Shown piece after piece: positions 37,906 to 47,039 of a DNA stretch of 64,000 nucleotides. Position numbers and translations under genes: made by a program. The DNA is taken from assembly GCA_902556205.1 (NCBI GenBank), contig CACDVH010000004.1, forward strand, positions 28,194-92,193, written 5' to 3'. Source of the stretch: an uncultured Gammaproteobacteria bacterium. Lineage in GTDB: Bacteria; Pseudomonadota; Gammaproteobacteria; PS1; Pseudothioglobaceae. The notes beneath the pieces are model-generated. The model was not told the DNA's origin. It saw only the letters and a program-made list of their open reading frames with translations, and searched no databases. How positions within the stretch are numbered: position 1 is the first letter of the stretch; each line of letters opens with the position of its first letter.

Positions 37906-38346
37906 TTAACCAAAGTCTTTTAACATAGCTTTGAGCTCTAAAGAGTGTTGCTCTTCTTCGCCAATCATACTTCTAGCATATTCTTCAAGATATACTGATG
38001 CATCAGCAACACTTTTTAATAATTTTTTATATAAACTCAACGCATGTAATTCATGCTCCAAACTCTCTTCTAAAATATCTCTAATTGAGTGTCTATGAGT
38101 TTCTTTAATTTTTGCTACCTTAAGGCTTGGGTGACCATCAAGTCCAACTAGCAATTCCCCAGCTTGCTGAGCATGGACCATTGATTCAGCAGCTTGCTCT
38201 TTTAGAAATTTCACTATGGGCAATCTATAGGGACCAGTAACCATTAAAGAGGAATGGGTATATCTAACTACACCAGCAAGCTCATATTCAATTATTTCTT
38301 TAAATATGCCACATACTTCATTAGAGTTTATTTCTCTCATTTCCAT
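37906..38346 (-). CDS. Bacterioferritin/ferritin-like diiron protein
   Basis: 146 residues forming a four-helix bundle. Candidate iron ligands are Glu22 in IEYELAGVVRY, Glu54 and His58 in AAESMVHAQQAGE, Glu97 or Glu99 in LEESLEHELHAL, and Glu131/His134 in GEEEQHSLEL. The motifs HGG-free GLDGHPSLKVAKI and ETHRHSIRDIL resemble a bacterioferritin-like subfamily. The spacing in helix B differs slightly from classic E. coli Bfr, so heme binding is not assured. A near-consensus Fur box lies about 80 nt upstream, linking it to iron control. Confidence 0.8.
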   Translation of the reverse strand: MEMREINSNEVCGIFKEIIEYELAGVVRYTHSSLMVTGPYRLPIVKFLKEQAAESMVHAQQAGELLVGLDGHPSLKVAKIKETHRHSIRDILEESLEHELHALSLYKKLLKSVADASVYLEEYARSMIGEEEQHSLELKAMLKDFG

Positions 38347-38422
38347 ATTTTTTTCTTGATTTTAATTGTTAAAAATATACTGATTATTATATGTAAATCT
38401 TTAGCTTATAGTTTATTATTTG

Positions 38423-38441
38423 AATGATAATCATTATCATT
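38423..38441 (-). promoter_or_regulatory. Fur box upstream of the bacterioferritin-like gene
   Basis: The 19-nt stretch AATGATAATCATTATCATT is a symmetrical match to the Fur consensus built of GATAAT/ATTATC repeats. It sits about 77 nt upstream of the leftward bfr-like start, inside a 183-nt gap. The only other flanking gene (EamA) ends here, so bfr is the only plausible target. Confidence 0.8.
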
Positions 38442-38529
38442 AATAAAAAATAAGAATTCTTTATGATATGCTTTAATAATTTCTAGTTTTAAAAACTAAA
38501 GCCTATATAAAAATATTCTTATAAATGAC

Positions 38530-39501
38530 TTAAAGTTTTGGTTCTTGAGCGTCAATATTGGGCTTAAGAGACCCATAAGCTTTTGTCTCTCGGTGGCTTA
38601 TATAAATTGTTGACATAAAAATTATAAAACCTCCAACCCAAGTCCAAGTGCCAGGAATTTCAGAAAAAATCACCCATCCCAAAAGAGCAATAATAGGAAG
38701 TTTTATGAAGCCAATTGGCTCAAGACTAGTAATTTCAGCAATTGCATACGATTTAGTCCACGCAAAATGTGCCATTGTTCCTAAAAGTGCAATCCCCCAT
38801 AGGTATAGCCAAGTCTCAAAATTAGGCCACTGCCAAACTGGTATGGCAGTGATTAGAGTAATTGGGATAAGCATAATTACCATCCACATAATGATTGCTT
38901 GAGGCGTATCAGTAAGAGTAAGCTTTTTGACTATTAGTGCATTAATTGAGAGAGCTAAAGCTGAAATTATTGCTAGAATAATTCCAAAAGAGAAGCCACT
39001 GAAGCCGGGCTGAACAATGATTAGCATTCCAATAACGCCAACAATGATGGCAGCTATTCTTCTACCTTTAATTATTTCACCTAAAAACAGAGTTGCTCCA
39101 ATCGTAATAAATAGTGGTTGAGAGAAGCTGATTGCAGTTGCCTGTGCAAGAGGTATGAGGGTTAGGCAGGTAAAGCCTGCAATCATTCCGATAGCGCCAA
39201 CAAGCGCTCTTATAAAAAACAACTTTTTATTTTTCATTTTTATAGCGGCTAACCCTGTTGATCTTAATATTGGCAGCATTACAATTACAGCTAATACGTT
39301 CCGAAAAAAAACGACTTCAAGAACATGTAGGTTTTCGGATGCTTTCCTAATTAAAACAACCATGAATGAAAATAAAACTATTGACAAAATATTTAGGATT
39401 ATTGCTTTTTTTTGAGCACTTTGTAATAAGAAGAATTGAACGATTTGCAGATTATTTAGTTGTTTTATTATCAATTGAAAGCCTCTATTTTTTAGAATCA
39501 A
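38530..39501 (-). CDS. EamA/DMT family transporter
   Basis: 323 residues with ten hydrophobic segments in two EamA halves. The first half carries SFMVVLIRKASENLHVLEVVFFR and PLAQATAISFSQPLFITIGA; the second has ALALSINALIVKKLT and SLEPIGFIKLPIIALLGWVIFSE. Exports or imports small metabolites; the substrate is unknown. The first 30 residues are atypical, and an internal start near IILNILSIVLFSF cannot be excluded. Confidence 0.85.
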   Translation of the reverse strand: MILKNRGFQLIIKQLNNLQIVQFFLLQSAQKKAIILNILSIVLFSFMVVLIRKASENLHVLEVVFFRNVLAVIVMLPILRSTGLAAIKMKNKKLFFIRALVGAIGMIAGFTCLTLIPLAQATAISFSQPLFITIGATLFLGEIIKGRRIAAIIVGVIGMLIIVQPGFSGFSFGIILAIISALALSINALIVKKLTLTDTPQAIIMWMVIMLIPITLITAIPVWQWPNFETWLYLWGIALLGTMAHFAWTKSYAIAEITSLEPIGFIKLPIIALLGWVIFSEIPGTWTWVGGFIIFMSTIYISHRETKAYGSLKPNIDAQEPKL

Positions 39502-39572
39502 ACTATACCGTTACAAGACTGAAACTTACTTATGCTATTTAGATTGAATGATTAGTAATATATAATATCAGT

Positions 39573-39716
39573 ATGAAAAATGCTTTATATACAATTAAAA
39601 AGATTTCTCAAATTTTTACTATAACTGTATTAAGCTTTTTAACATTTGGCTGTTTAGATAAGTCAGTTAAATTTGAAGAAAAAAGCTCTTGGCAAGTGGT
39701 TGAGGGATTTAAATAA
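39573..39716 (+). CDS. Small predicted lipoprotein (47 residues)
   Basis: ATG at 39573; begins MKNALYTIKKISQIFTITVL. A basic n-region, a hydrophobic core and the lipobox LTFGC (Cys27) are followed by about 20 polar residues (LDKSVKFEEKSSWQVVEGFK). A TATAAT lies at 39561-39566, very close to the start, so if that is the -10 the transcript would be nearly leaderless. No homology recognised; its signal peptide structure makes it more than a random ORF. Confidence 0.5.
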   Translation: MKNALYTIKKISQIFTITVLSFLTFGCLDKSVKFEEKSSWQVVEGFK

Positions 39717-39755
39717 ATCATTTAAAAGACGCATAGTTTTTTAGAGTGGCCGATT

Positions 39756-40097
39756 ATGAAAAGTGATTCAGAAGGAAAGGTTTTATTCAACGAAGAGTGC
39801 AGTATCTGTAACTTCGAAATCAAGCACTATAAAAAGAGATCTCAGCTTCAATATGAGGACTGTAGCCAGAAAGGTGATAAATACCTAAAAGCTCTCTATG
39901 TAGAGTTTCCAGATGGTAGTGAAATTAAAGGAGTTGAGGCCTTCATTTATGTTTGGAGTAATACCAAAGGTTATGGCTGGTTCGCTAAATTTGTGAGTTT
40001 GCCAGGTGTCTTTACTTTTGCAAAGCTTTTGTATGCGGTTCTTGCATTTATTCTTTATTGGCGCTTCAAAATTTTTAATCGAACTCTTTCTAGCTAA
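39756..40097 (+). CDS. DCC family (DUF393) thiol-disulfide oxidoreductase-like protein
   Basis: 113 residues. The N-terminal KVLFNEECSICNFEIKHYKK has the CxxC of the family, though the family-typical DxxC is here EExC. The region GVEAFIYVWSNTKGYGWFAK and a C-terminal hydrophobic stretch LLYAVLAFILYWRF complete the usual layout. Function of the family is not established. 18 nt before the MATE gene, likely in one operon. Confidence 0.8.
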   Translation: MKSDSEGKVLFNEECSICNFEIKHYKKRSQLQYEDCSQKGDKYLKALYVEFPDGSEIKGVEAFIYVWSNTKGYGWFAKFVSLPGVFTFAKLLYAVLAFILYWRFKIFNRTLSS

Positions 40098-40115
40098 AGC
40101 CAAGAATAATTCTAT

Positions 40116-41438
40116 ATGAGCAACAGTTCAATAACACTTACTCATAAACGAGTTTTAAGTGTCGCTATTCCAATTGTTCTAGCCAATGCAACCATTCCAA
40201 TTCTAGGAGCTGTTGATACAGCAGTTGTTGGTCAGATGGGCTTAGCTGCTCCAATTGGCGCAGTTGGTATAGGTGCTATTATTATTTCAGCCATCTATTG
40301 GCTCTTTGGCTTTCTAAGAATGGGAACTACCGGGCTAACAGCTCAGGCTATTGGTTCAAAGGATGATCTAGAGACATCAGCTCTCCTAGTAAGAGGAATC
40401 CTCATTGGTCTTAGTGCTGGACTAGTTCTCATTATGACTCAAATACCTCTCTTTGGAGCAGCTCTTGGGTTGGCTCCTGCCTCCTTTGAAGTTGAGTCTT
40501 TGGCAAAAGAGTATTTACAGATAAGGGTTTATAGTGCCCCTGCAGCAATAGCTATTTTTGGAATAACTGGATGGCTCATTGCCAAAGAGAAGACGCGTGC
40601 AGTCTTAGTTCTGATGCTGCTTATTAATAGTATCAACATAACTTTAGATTTTATTTTTGTTCTTAAATTTGGGTGGGGGGTTGAAGGAGTCGCGCTAGCA
40701 ACTATTGTCGCAGAGTGGACAGGATTGCTGTTTGGATTATGGCTTGCAAAAGAGGGCTTCAGAAACGGTTACTGGAGAAACTGGAATCAAATTTTTGACA
40801 AAGCTAGGCTAATCAAGATGGCCAAAGTGAATAGTGATATTTTGATTCGATCAGTTCTGCTTGAGATAGCATTTGTGAGTTTTTTATTTCTTGGTTCGAG
40901 CTTTGATGATGCAACCTTGGCAGCGAACCAGGTGCTCATCCAGTTTTTAAATATAACTGCTTACGCCATGGATGGCTTTGCTTTTGCAGCTGAGGCGTTC
41001 ATAGGGCAAGCGCTTGGAGCTCGAAATAGAGTATTGTTTCGAAGATCCGCTATTATGACCAGTCAATGGGGCTGTGGCTCCGTCATATTGATGGCAATTA
41101 TTTTTGCTGTTTTTGGCACTAATATTATTGATGTTATGACAACAGCTGAAAACGTTAGAGAAGTAAGCCGTGAATACTTACCCTGGATGGTTCTAGCGCC
41201 ACTCGTTGGAGCTGCCGCTTGGATGTTAGATGGAATTTTTATAGGAGCTACTAGAACAGTAGATATGAGAAATATGATGTTTATTTCTTTCTGTGTCTAT
41301 TTGTTAATGCTAGCATTGTTATTACCTAAATATGAAAATCATGGGCTATGGGCATCACTCATTATTTTTTCAATCGCACGAGGAGTTACGTTAGGTTTTA
41401 AGTATCCAAAACTTGAAGCCTCTGTTGAAAGCAACTAA
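40116..41438 (+). CDS. MATE family efflux transporter (DinF-like)
   Basis: 440 residues with twelve hydrophobic segments. The first segment carries VLSVAIPIVLANATIPILGAVDTA with the acidic residue of the DinF branch (Asp in AVDTAVVGQMG). GTTGLTAQAIGSKDD follows, and later AMDGFAFAAEAFIGQALGARN, another DinF hallmark. Exports cationic or toxic compounds with Na+ or H+. Shares direction with the DCC gene. Confidence 0.9.
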   Translation: MSNSSITLTHKRVLSVAIPIVLANATIPILGAVDTAVVGQMGLAAPIGAVGIGAIIISAIYWLFGFLRMGTTGLTAQAIGSKDDLETSALLVRGILIGLSAGLVLIMTQIPLFGAALGLAPASFEVESLAKEYLQIRVYSAPAAIAIFGITGWLIAKEKTRAVLVLMLLINSINITLDFIFVLKFGWGVEGVALATIVAEWTGLLFGLWLAKEGFRNGYWRNWNQIFDKARLIKMAKVNSDILIRSVLLEIAFVSFLFLGSSFDDATLAANQVLIQFLNITAYAMDGFAFAAEAFIGQALGARNRVLFRRSAIMTSQWGCGSVILMAIIFAVFGTNIIDVMTTAENVREVSREYLPWMVLAPLVGAAAWMLDGIFIGATRTVDMRNMMFISFCVYLLMLALLLPKYENHGLWASLIIFSIARGVTLGFKYPKLEASVESN

Positions 41439-41448
41439 ATTGAAAAAG

Positions 41449-42327
41449 CTAGTCTAAGTAACCAAATTTACCGCTATTAAAGTCATCAATGGTTTGCTTA
41501 ATTTCATCATTTGTGTTCATTACAAATGGACCATATGAGGCTATGGGCTCGTCAATAGGCTCACCGCTGAGAACCAGTATTTCAGCGTTATCTTCCGCTT
41601 TTATTGTAAACTCTTTGCCTTTATTTTCAAAAAGGACAAAGTGATTCGTTGGCGCTCTCTCTTTATTATTAATAATGACATTCCCTTTAATAATTAGAAG
41701 ACCAGTATTATGATTCTCATTGAAACTTAAACTAGTTCCCTTTCCTTTGTTCAGTTTGACGTTAAAGAGACTCATTGGGGTAAAAGATGAAGCGGGTCCT
41801 TTATTTTTTTCAAACTCACCAGCAATAATATCGATGGATCCAATTCCATTACCAAGATCTACTTTAGCTAAATCTTTATTTTCGATATTTTGATACTTTG
41901 GTTCAGTCATTTTGTCTTTAGCAGGCAAATTGACCCAGAGCTGAACCATTTGCATCTCACCACCTTTTTTACTGAAATTTTTCTCGTGATACTCCTTGTG
42001 AAGTATCCCTTTACCCGACGTCATCCACTGGATGCCACCTTCTTCAATAACGCCTCCTGCGCCGGTACTATCATTGTGTTCAACTTTCCCTTTGTATGCA
42101 ATGGTGACTGTTTCAATGCCTCTGTGAGGATGAGATCCAACTCCACGAGGGGAGCCATCATTTGGCGGAAAGTAATGCACTGGAGCGTAGTCCATTAAAA
42201 GAAACGGACTCATTCGCTTCATTGTAAGCGGCTCTCTCCTTCCTAAAATTCCATAAACTCTAAAGCCATCACCAACAAAATGTAGATTGTCTGGTGGAAG
42301 TATTGCCTCGATTGCTCTTAATGTCAT
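41449..42327 (-). CDS. Pirin family protein
   Basis: 292 residues. The N-terminal cupin carries GIETVTIAYKGKVEHNDSTG and GSHPHRG, the conserved His/Glu metal ligands, and GDIQWM-like GGIQWMTSGKGILHKEYHEK. The C-terminal cupin shows NTGLLIIKGNVII and EILVLSGEPIDEPIASYGPFVMN. Bacterial pirins bind Fe2+; some are quercetinases, others regulatory partners. It ends 10 nt from the facing MATE gene. Confidence 0.92.
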   Translation of the reverse strand: MTLRAIEAILPPDNLHFVGDGFRVYGILGRREPLTMKRMSPFLLMDYAPVHYFPPNDGSPRGVGSHPHRGIETVTIAYKGKVEHNDSTGAGGVIEEGGIQWMTSGKGILHKEYHEKNFSKKGGEMQMVQLWVNLPAKDKMTEPKYQNIENKDLAKVDLGNGIGSIDIIAGEFEKNKGPASSFTPMSLFNVKLNKGKGTSLSFNENHNTGLLIIKGNVIINNKERAPTNHFVLFENKGKEFTIKAEDNAEILVLSGEPIDEPIASYGPFVMNTNDEIKQTIDDFNSGKFGYLD

Positions 42328-42485
42328 TGTTATTAGCCCGAAAAAAATGTATCACCATAATATATGATTTAATTCTCTTTTTTCAATGTCATTTATTGAA
42401 AATCTGTATTTCATTGAATTTAATAATATTATGAATATATTACTCCAATACGGTATATTGGACCCAAACTTTAATTGGCTAATAA

Positions 42486-45047
42486 GTGAATCTTAAAAAT
42501 CTGATTATTGTAGCAATGTCGCTGTCTTTGATAGGTTGTATTGGAGGTGGAGGTGGAGGTACTAGTTCTAGTGTGGTAGCTAGTTCTTCATCTGCTGACT
42601 ATGCTTTAGCTAAAAGCACTCTATTTACCGAAGGCGACTCAGCCTCTCAAAATACTATAAAAAGTAGATCGACATGGACAGCAATAGAAGCTGCTGGAGC
42701 AACTCACCCTTATGAGCAAATGGGACTTCATAAGGTTCAATCCTTTTCCAAAGATGGAGCTTATTTAACGGGTGTTGGAGAAACAATCCACATAGCAGAT
42801 TTCTACTGTGATGTTAATCATGATATTTATGACAATAAAACAATAACGAACTTAGATGATGGTGGCTCAGGAGAGAGTACCTTTGACTCAGCAACATCCA
42901 GTAATAATCATTGCCAAGGCGTAGCTATGTTTGCTGCTGGAGACGTGAGCGCCAGAAGCGGCGTTGCTCCAGATGCAGATCTAGTTTTATCCAGTATTCG
43001 AAAATATGAGGGCTCTAATGAGGGGGATGATTATGCAAGCGATCTAGATGCTGCTAGAGCAGCTGGAGCGGTAGCTTCAAACCAGAGTTGGGGCTATACC
43101 TCGGGAGGCACTAGCTACAATATCTCTGAACTTGAATCATTAATATCAAGTAATAGCTTAACGAATGCTCAAGGTTTGGCAACCTTAATGCACGGCTCAT
43201 CATCAGGTCAAGACTTAACAGACTCGAATACTTACATCACAGCATTAGATAATTTTGAATCCTCTGGTGTTGTTGTTTGGTCAGCAGGCAATGATGTCGG
43301 TGAGTCAGACGCGAGCGCCATGGCAGGTTTACCCGAGTTATTTCCGGACCTTGGAGAGGCGTGGATAGTAGCAAATGTTGTCGAGTACACTGGCGACTCT
43401 GATTTATCAAATGCTACATCTTCAGAATTCACGCTAAAAGGAAATAAATGTGGCTCAACAGCAGAGTATTGCTTGTCAGTCGATGGGTATGATGTTAACG
43501 CAGCAACCTATGTAGACAGTGGAACAAGTCAATACGACTCTGATGCTGGCACTATATCTTATGGTTCATCTTGGACTGCCCCAATGGTTTCTGGAGGAGT
43601 GGCATTAATGGCCCAAGCTTTCCCTAATCATACGCCTGAGCAGCTAGTAGATAGAATATTGGCCTCAGCTAACAATGTCTGGTTTACACCTGAGGGTAAT
43701 ACGACTTTCATAACCCATGGCAATAGTGTTAAGCATGGCTATCATTCCACTTGGGGTCATGGAGTTCCAGATTTCTATGCGGCTTTGAGCCCAATTACCT
43801 CTGATGGAAATCCTGCTTCGATGTCTCTTTATACTAGCAACTCAATTCAATCAAGTGCCGCTAATAAGCTTGGCTCGTCATACATATCATCATCTGCATC
43901 ATTTGGTGATGCAGTTTCTCATGGTTTGATTGGTGAAGTTGGATACGCTTATGATGATTTAAATGGTGGATTTAATTTTGACATGTCTACAAGAGTAGGC
44001 ACTTCAAATAATCACGAGATAACAATAAATTTGTCAGAAGAGCTTTCAAGGTTAGACACTCCAATGAATGATCATGATGATTACTCTTCAGAAAAAAAAT
44101 TCATTGGTAACGCCTCAACTTTATTTTATAGCAATAAATTAGAGACAAGTTTAACGCTTGGCAACAATACACTTCCAGTTCAAAGTTTTTTTGGAAAGGG
44201 TTCAGAGCCAACACTCGATTTATCCGATTTTGAAACGCCATATCTTGCATCAAATAGTGATGGATTGGGACTCAATGCTACTTATAAGTTTGATAATTCG
44301 CAGTTATTGATTGGTGCTTCAAATCCAATTAGAAGTCCTTATGATGAGAGCAGTACTATTGGAATAAGACAATCCATAGTTGCCTCTTTGGAGTATGGTA
44401 ATACTGATGATGCAAACTTTACAGTCATGACTGGAATTACTCTAGAGAAAGATCATTTACTGGGGCTTAAAGGAAGTGATGCATTTTCAACAGTTGGAGC
44501 GAACTCAAGTACCGTTTTTAGTGCTCTTAAAGCACAAAGTCATATTAATGAAGGCTTATCCTTGACTGGCTTAGCTATGATAGCCAATACAAATATGACT
44601 AAACCTGACTCAAGTTTTATAGACTCAGCGAGCAATGTTAAATCATCAAGTCTAGCATTAGTAGCGAGTCAAAAAAATATTTTAGGAGACGATCAATTTT
44701 CATTATCAATCAGTCAGCCCAATAGAGTCAATGGAGGTGAGATGTCAATCAGAATGGCAAACTTAGCTGAGTCAGATGGAACTATATCCTATAGAAATAA
44801 AGCTATCGATTTAAAGGCTGGGGGCAGAGAAATAGCCTACGGTTTATCTTATCGTAAAGATTTTGATGAATGGTTTGGTTTTTCATTAAAACATATTTTG
44901 ACCTCTAATCAAAATCATATAGAAAATGCTAAGATTGCAAGATCAAGTTATGTTGGCCTCAACTTCAAAGATCTTAAACTGGGTTACAACGTTGACTCAA
45001 CCAATGCATTAAAGCAAGCCAAAATATCTTATCAATATAGCTTCTAA
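42486..45047 (+). CDS. Lipoprotein subtilase (S8) autotransporter
   Basis: 853 residues. GTG start; signal peptide with lipobox SLIGC (Cys18) followed by a polyglycine stretch, typical of surface lipoproteins. Peptidase S8 triad: Asp105 in IHIADFYCDV, His142 in SNNHCQGVAMFAAG, Ser362 in YGSSWTAPMVSGG, with the oxyanion Asn in SAGND (269). The usual GTS is GSS. The C-terminal 300 residues are beta-rich with alternating aromatic strands and end in SYQYSF, as in an autotransporter barrel. The layout is that of NalP-like proteases: a lipidated passenger, probably on the cell surface. Confidence 0.88.
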   Translation: MNLKNLIIVAMSLSLIGCIGGGGGGTSSSVVASSSSADYALAKSTLFTEGDSASQNTIKSRSTWTAIEAAGATHPYEQMGLHKVQSFSKDGAYLTGVGETIHIADFYCDVNHDIYDNKTITNLDDGGSGESTFDSATSSNNHCQGVAMFAAGDVSARSGVAPDADLVLSSIRKYEGSNEGDDYASDLDAARAAGAVASNQSWGYTSGGTSYNISELESLISSNSLTNAQGLATLMHGSSSGQDLTDSNTYITALDNFESSGVVVWSAGNDVGESDASAMAGLPELFPDLGEAWIVANVVEYTGDSDLSNATSSEFTLKGNKCGSTAEYCLSVDGYDVNAATYVDSGTSQYDSDAGTISYGSSWTAPMVSGGVALMAQAFPNHTPEQLVDRILASANNVWFTPEGNTTFITHGNSVKHGYHSTWGHGVPDFYAALSPITSDGNPASMSLYTSNSIQSSAANKLGSSYISSSASFGDAVSHGLIGEVGYAYDDLNGGFNFDMSTRVGTSNNHEITINLSEELSRLDTPMNDHDDYSSEKKFIGNASTLFYSNKLETSLTLGNNTLPVQSFFGKGSEPTLDLSDFETPYLASNSDGLGLNATYKFDNSQLLIGASNPIRSPYDESSTIGIRQSIVASLEYGNTDDANFTVMTGITLEKDHLLGLKGSDAFSTVGANSSTVFSALKAQSHINEGLSLTGLAMIANTNMTKPDSSFIDSASNVKSSSLALVASQKNILGDDQFSLSISQPNRVNGGEMSIRMANLAESDGTISYRNKAIDLKAGGREIAYGLSYRKDFDEWFGFSLKHILTSNQNHIENAKIARSSYVGLNFKDLKLGYNVDSTNALKQAKISYQYSF

Positions 45048-45130
45048 ATTGAATTGATCTAAATTTTGTCAATAAAATAATAACAGCCGTTTGTATTTTT
45101 CATAATTTACAATATCACTTAATCATTTAA

Positions 45131-45865
45131 TTGAGATTTGATTTGAAAAAAAATATCCTTGTTTTCAAACATATGTCTTCTCAGAATCCTGGCATTTTCA
45201 GAGATTTTGCTGAGAGTATGAATATTTCATTTCATGAAGTGGACCTTCATGCAGGCGAGCAAATTCCGAAATTAAAGGACTATGACGGTCTCTGGGTTAT
45301 GGGAGGCTCTATGAATGTTTGGGAGGAAGATAAGTACCCATGGCTCATCGATGAAAAAATAGCCATTAGTCAAGCTGTTAAGGATTTTAAAATGCCTTTT
45401 CTTGGTATATGTCTAGGCCATCAACTCCTCGCAGAAGCATTAGGCGGTAAGGCAGAGAGAACTGATAACTATGAAGTCGGTTTGTTTGAAATAATGCCAA
45501 CTAAAGAGGGACAAAATCATCCTTTATTGAAGGGTTTTGATGCTTCTGATAGGTGGGTTAATGTTCATTTAGTGGAGGTCACTCAGGCACCCCTGGGGTC
45601 TAGGATTCTAGCTTCATCCAATCAATGTATGAATCACATTATGCAGGCCGCGGAGAATGCCTATTCGTGTCAATTTCATCCAGAAGTTTGTAGTCACACT
45701 TTTGAGGGATGGATGTGCATTCCTGGAATTCCAGAGGCACTTGAAGACCTTCTGGGTGCTAAGGGTTTGAGTGACTTTGAGAGTGAAGTTGAACAAAACT
45801 TAATGGCCAATCAAAAAGCATCACTCACTCTATTTAAGAACTGGTGTGACTTAGTCTTTGACTAA
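45131..45865 (+). CDS. Class I glutamine amidotransferase-like protein (GMP synthase-like)
   Basis: 244 residues. Triad: nucleophile Cys94 in FLGICLGHQLLAEALGG, His/Glu in YSCQFHPEVCSHTF near 180. The segment YDGLWVMGGSMNVWEED near 51 is the oxyanion strand. Such stand-alone amidotransferases act on peptides, glutamine or gamma-glutamyl conjugates. The start is TTG at 45131 or 45143; I cannot decide. Because a methylamine pathway with gamma-glutamyl intermediates lies 10 kb away, a gamma-glutamyl role is possible but unproven. Confidence 0.82.
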   Translation: MRFDLKKNILVFKHMSSQNPGIFRDFAESMNISFHEVDLHAGEQIPKLKDYDGLWVMGGSMNVWEEDKYPWLIDEKIAISQAVKDFKMPFLGICLGHQLLAEALGGKAERTDNYEVGLFEIMPTKEGQNHPLLKGFDASDRWVNVHLVEVTQAPLGSRILASSNQCMNHIMQAAENAYSCQFHPEVCSHTFEGWMCIPGIPEALEDLLGAKGLSDFESEVEQNLMANQKASLTLFKNWCDLVFD

Positions 45866-45934
45866 ATGCATTTGATAGAATATTTTTTTGAATGTAATGC
45901 TCTAAAATATTAAAAAATTTAGTTTCAATTGAAA

Positions 45935-46279
45935 ATGACAGCTAAGAATTGCTCAAAATGTAATCAAGAATTTGGATGCGGTGCTGGTACGGGAAACTGT
46001 TGGTGCATGGTTTTTCCTCCTTTAATGTCACCAACACTGGAGCAGGACTGCTTTTGCCCATCCTGCCTAGGCGTCGCGATCAATGATCGTATAGATTTAT
46101 TAGTGGAGGAAAAGGGTATGCAGGGTTTTCAGAAATTTGTTGAGCCATACCGCTCCCAAACGAAACTCATTAAAAACGTAGACTATACTGTTGACAACGG
46201 GCTTTATGTTTTCAGTAAATGGTACCTCGTAAAGCAGGGCGAATGCTGCAATAATGGTTGTAAAAATTGCCCCTATTAA
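45935..46279 (+). CDS. Cysteine-rich CWC / DUF5522 fusion protein
   Basis: About 114 residues from the ATG at 45935 (an in-frame TTG precedes it by two codons). Residues 5-50 are a CWC-type zinc module (NCSKCNQEFGCGAGTGNCWC, then CFCPSCLG); the last 40 are DUF5522-like (YTVDNGLYVFSKWYLVKQG, ending CCNNGCKNCPY). Nine or more cysteines suggest metal binding. Function unknown. It is 25 nt upstream of a small membrane gene, in the same direction. Confidence 0.7.
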   Translation: MTAKNCSKCNQEFGCGAGTGNCWCMVFPPLMSPTLEQDCFCPSCLGVAINDRIDLLVEEKGMQGFQKFVEPYRSQTKLIKNVDYTVDNGLYVFSKWYLVKQGECCNNGCKNCPY

Positions 46280-46304
46280 ATTTTAAATAAAAAGGACTTT
46301 GAAG

Positions 46305-46436
46305 ATGAATGATGATCAGGTAGATAAAATTATTAAAGAGCTAAGAGATATTCGCGGCATTATGAGCAAGGCTTACCAATTGTTTTGGGTCGCAAGCTTG
46401 TTGCTGCTTTTAATTCTTGTTGTAAACTTTATTTAG
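46305..46436 (+). CDS. Small single-pass membrane protein (43 residues)
   Basis: Begins MNDDQVDKIIKELRDIRGIM (amphipathic, charged) and continues with one hydrophobic helix (FWVASLLLLLILVVNFI) at the C-terminus. An AAAAAGGA site lies 9 nt upstream. The arrangement, a soluble amphipathic helix plus a C-terminal anchor, is a reasonable micro-protein; no family recognised. Sits between the CWC protein and def. Confidence 0.5.
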   Translation: MNDDQVDKIIKELRDIRGIMSKAYQLFWVASLLLLLILVVNFI

Positions 46437-46466
46437 ATCTGTATATAGAACCAGTTCTTTAAAACT

Positions 46467-47039
46467 ATGATTAGGAAAATCGTTCACATTGGAAACCCAG
46501 CGCTGCGTCAAGTGGCAGAAACCGTTGATAGTGATGCAATTCTTTCTGCTGAGATTCAAAACCTCATCGATGACCTTATTGAGACTATGAGGGATGCCAA
46601 TGGCGCCGGCCTTGCGGCAACTCAAATCGCTGTTCACAAAAGAATCTGCGTGATTGAAGTGAAAAAAAACCCTCGATACCCCTACAAGCCAGACATTCCA
46701 TTAACTGTTTTAATTAATCCAAAAGTCACCTTTCTAACGGAAGACAGAATCAACGTCTTTGAAGGATGCCTATCGGTTCCCAATATGAGAGGTATGGTCG
46801 ATCGCTGTCCTGAAATCTTAATTGAGGCTCTTGACCGTGAGGGCAAAAAGCTGAGCTTTACTTCCAAAGGAATCAGCGCCGGAACCTTTCAGCATGAGCT
46901 CGATCATCTCGATGGACTTATCTATACCGATCGAATGGCAGACTCGAGTTCTCTGACAACCTTAGAAGAATTTGCAGAGCATTACGAGGATGACTTTAAG
47001 CAGCAAGTCATCAGCATTGTCGATTTCTATGGGAGTTAA
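46467..47039 (+). CDS. def: Peptide deformylase
   Basis: 190 residues. The three motifs are GAGLAATQIAVHKR, EGCLSVPNMRG (Cys metal ligand) and QHELDHLDGLIYTDRM (HExxH plus Glu). It removes the N-formyl group from nascent proteins. No fmt neighbour, unlike the E. coli def-fmt pair, so it may be a second copy or the fmt gene is elsewhere. Confidence 0.95.
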   Translation: MIRKIVHIGNPALRQVAETVDSDAILSAEIQNLIDDLIETMRDANGAGLAATQIAVHKRICVIEVKKNPRYPYKPDIPLTVLINPKVTFLTEDRINVFEGCLSVPNMRGMVDRCPEILIEALDREGKKLSFTSKGISAGTFQHELDHLDGLIYTDRMADSSSLTTLEEFAEHYEDDFKQQVISIVDFYGS

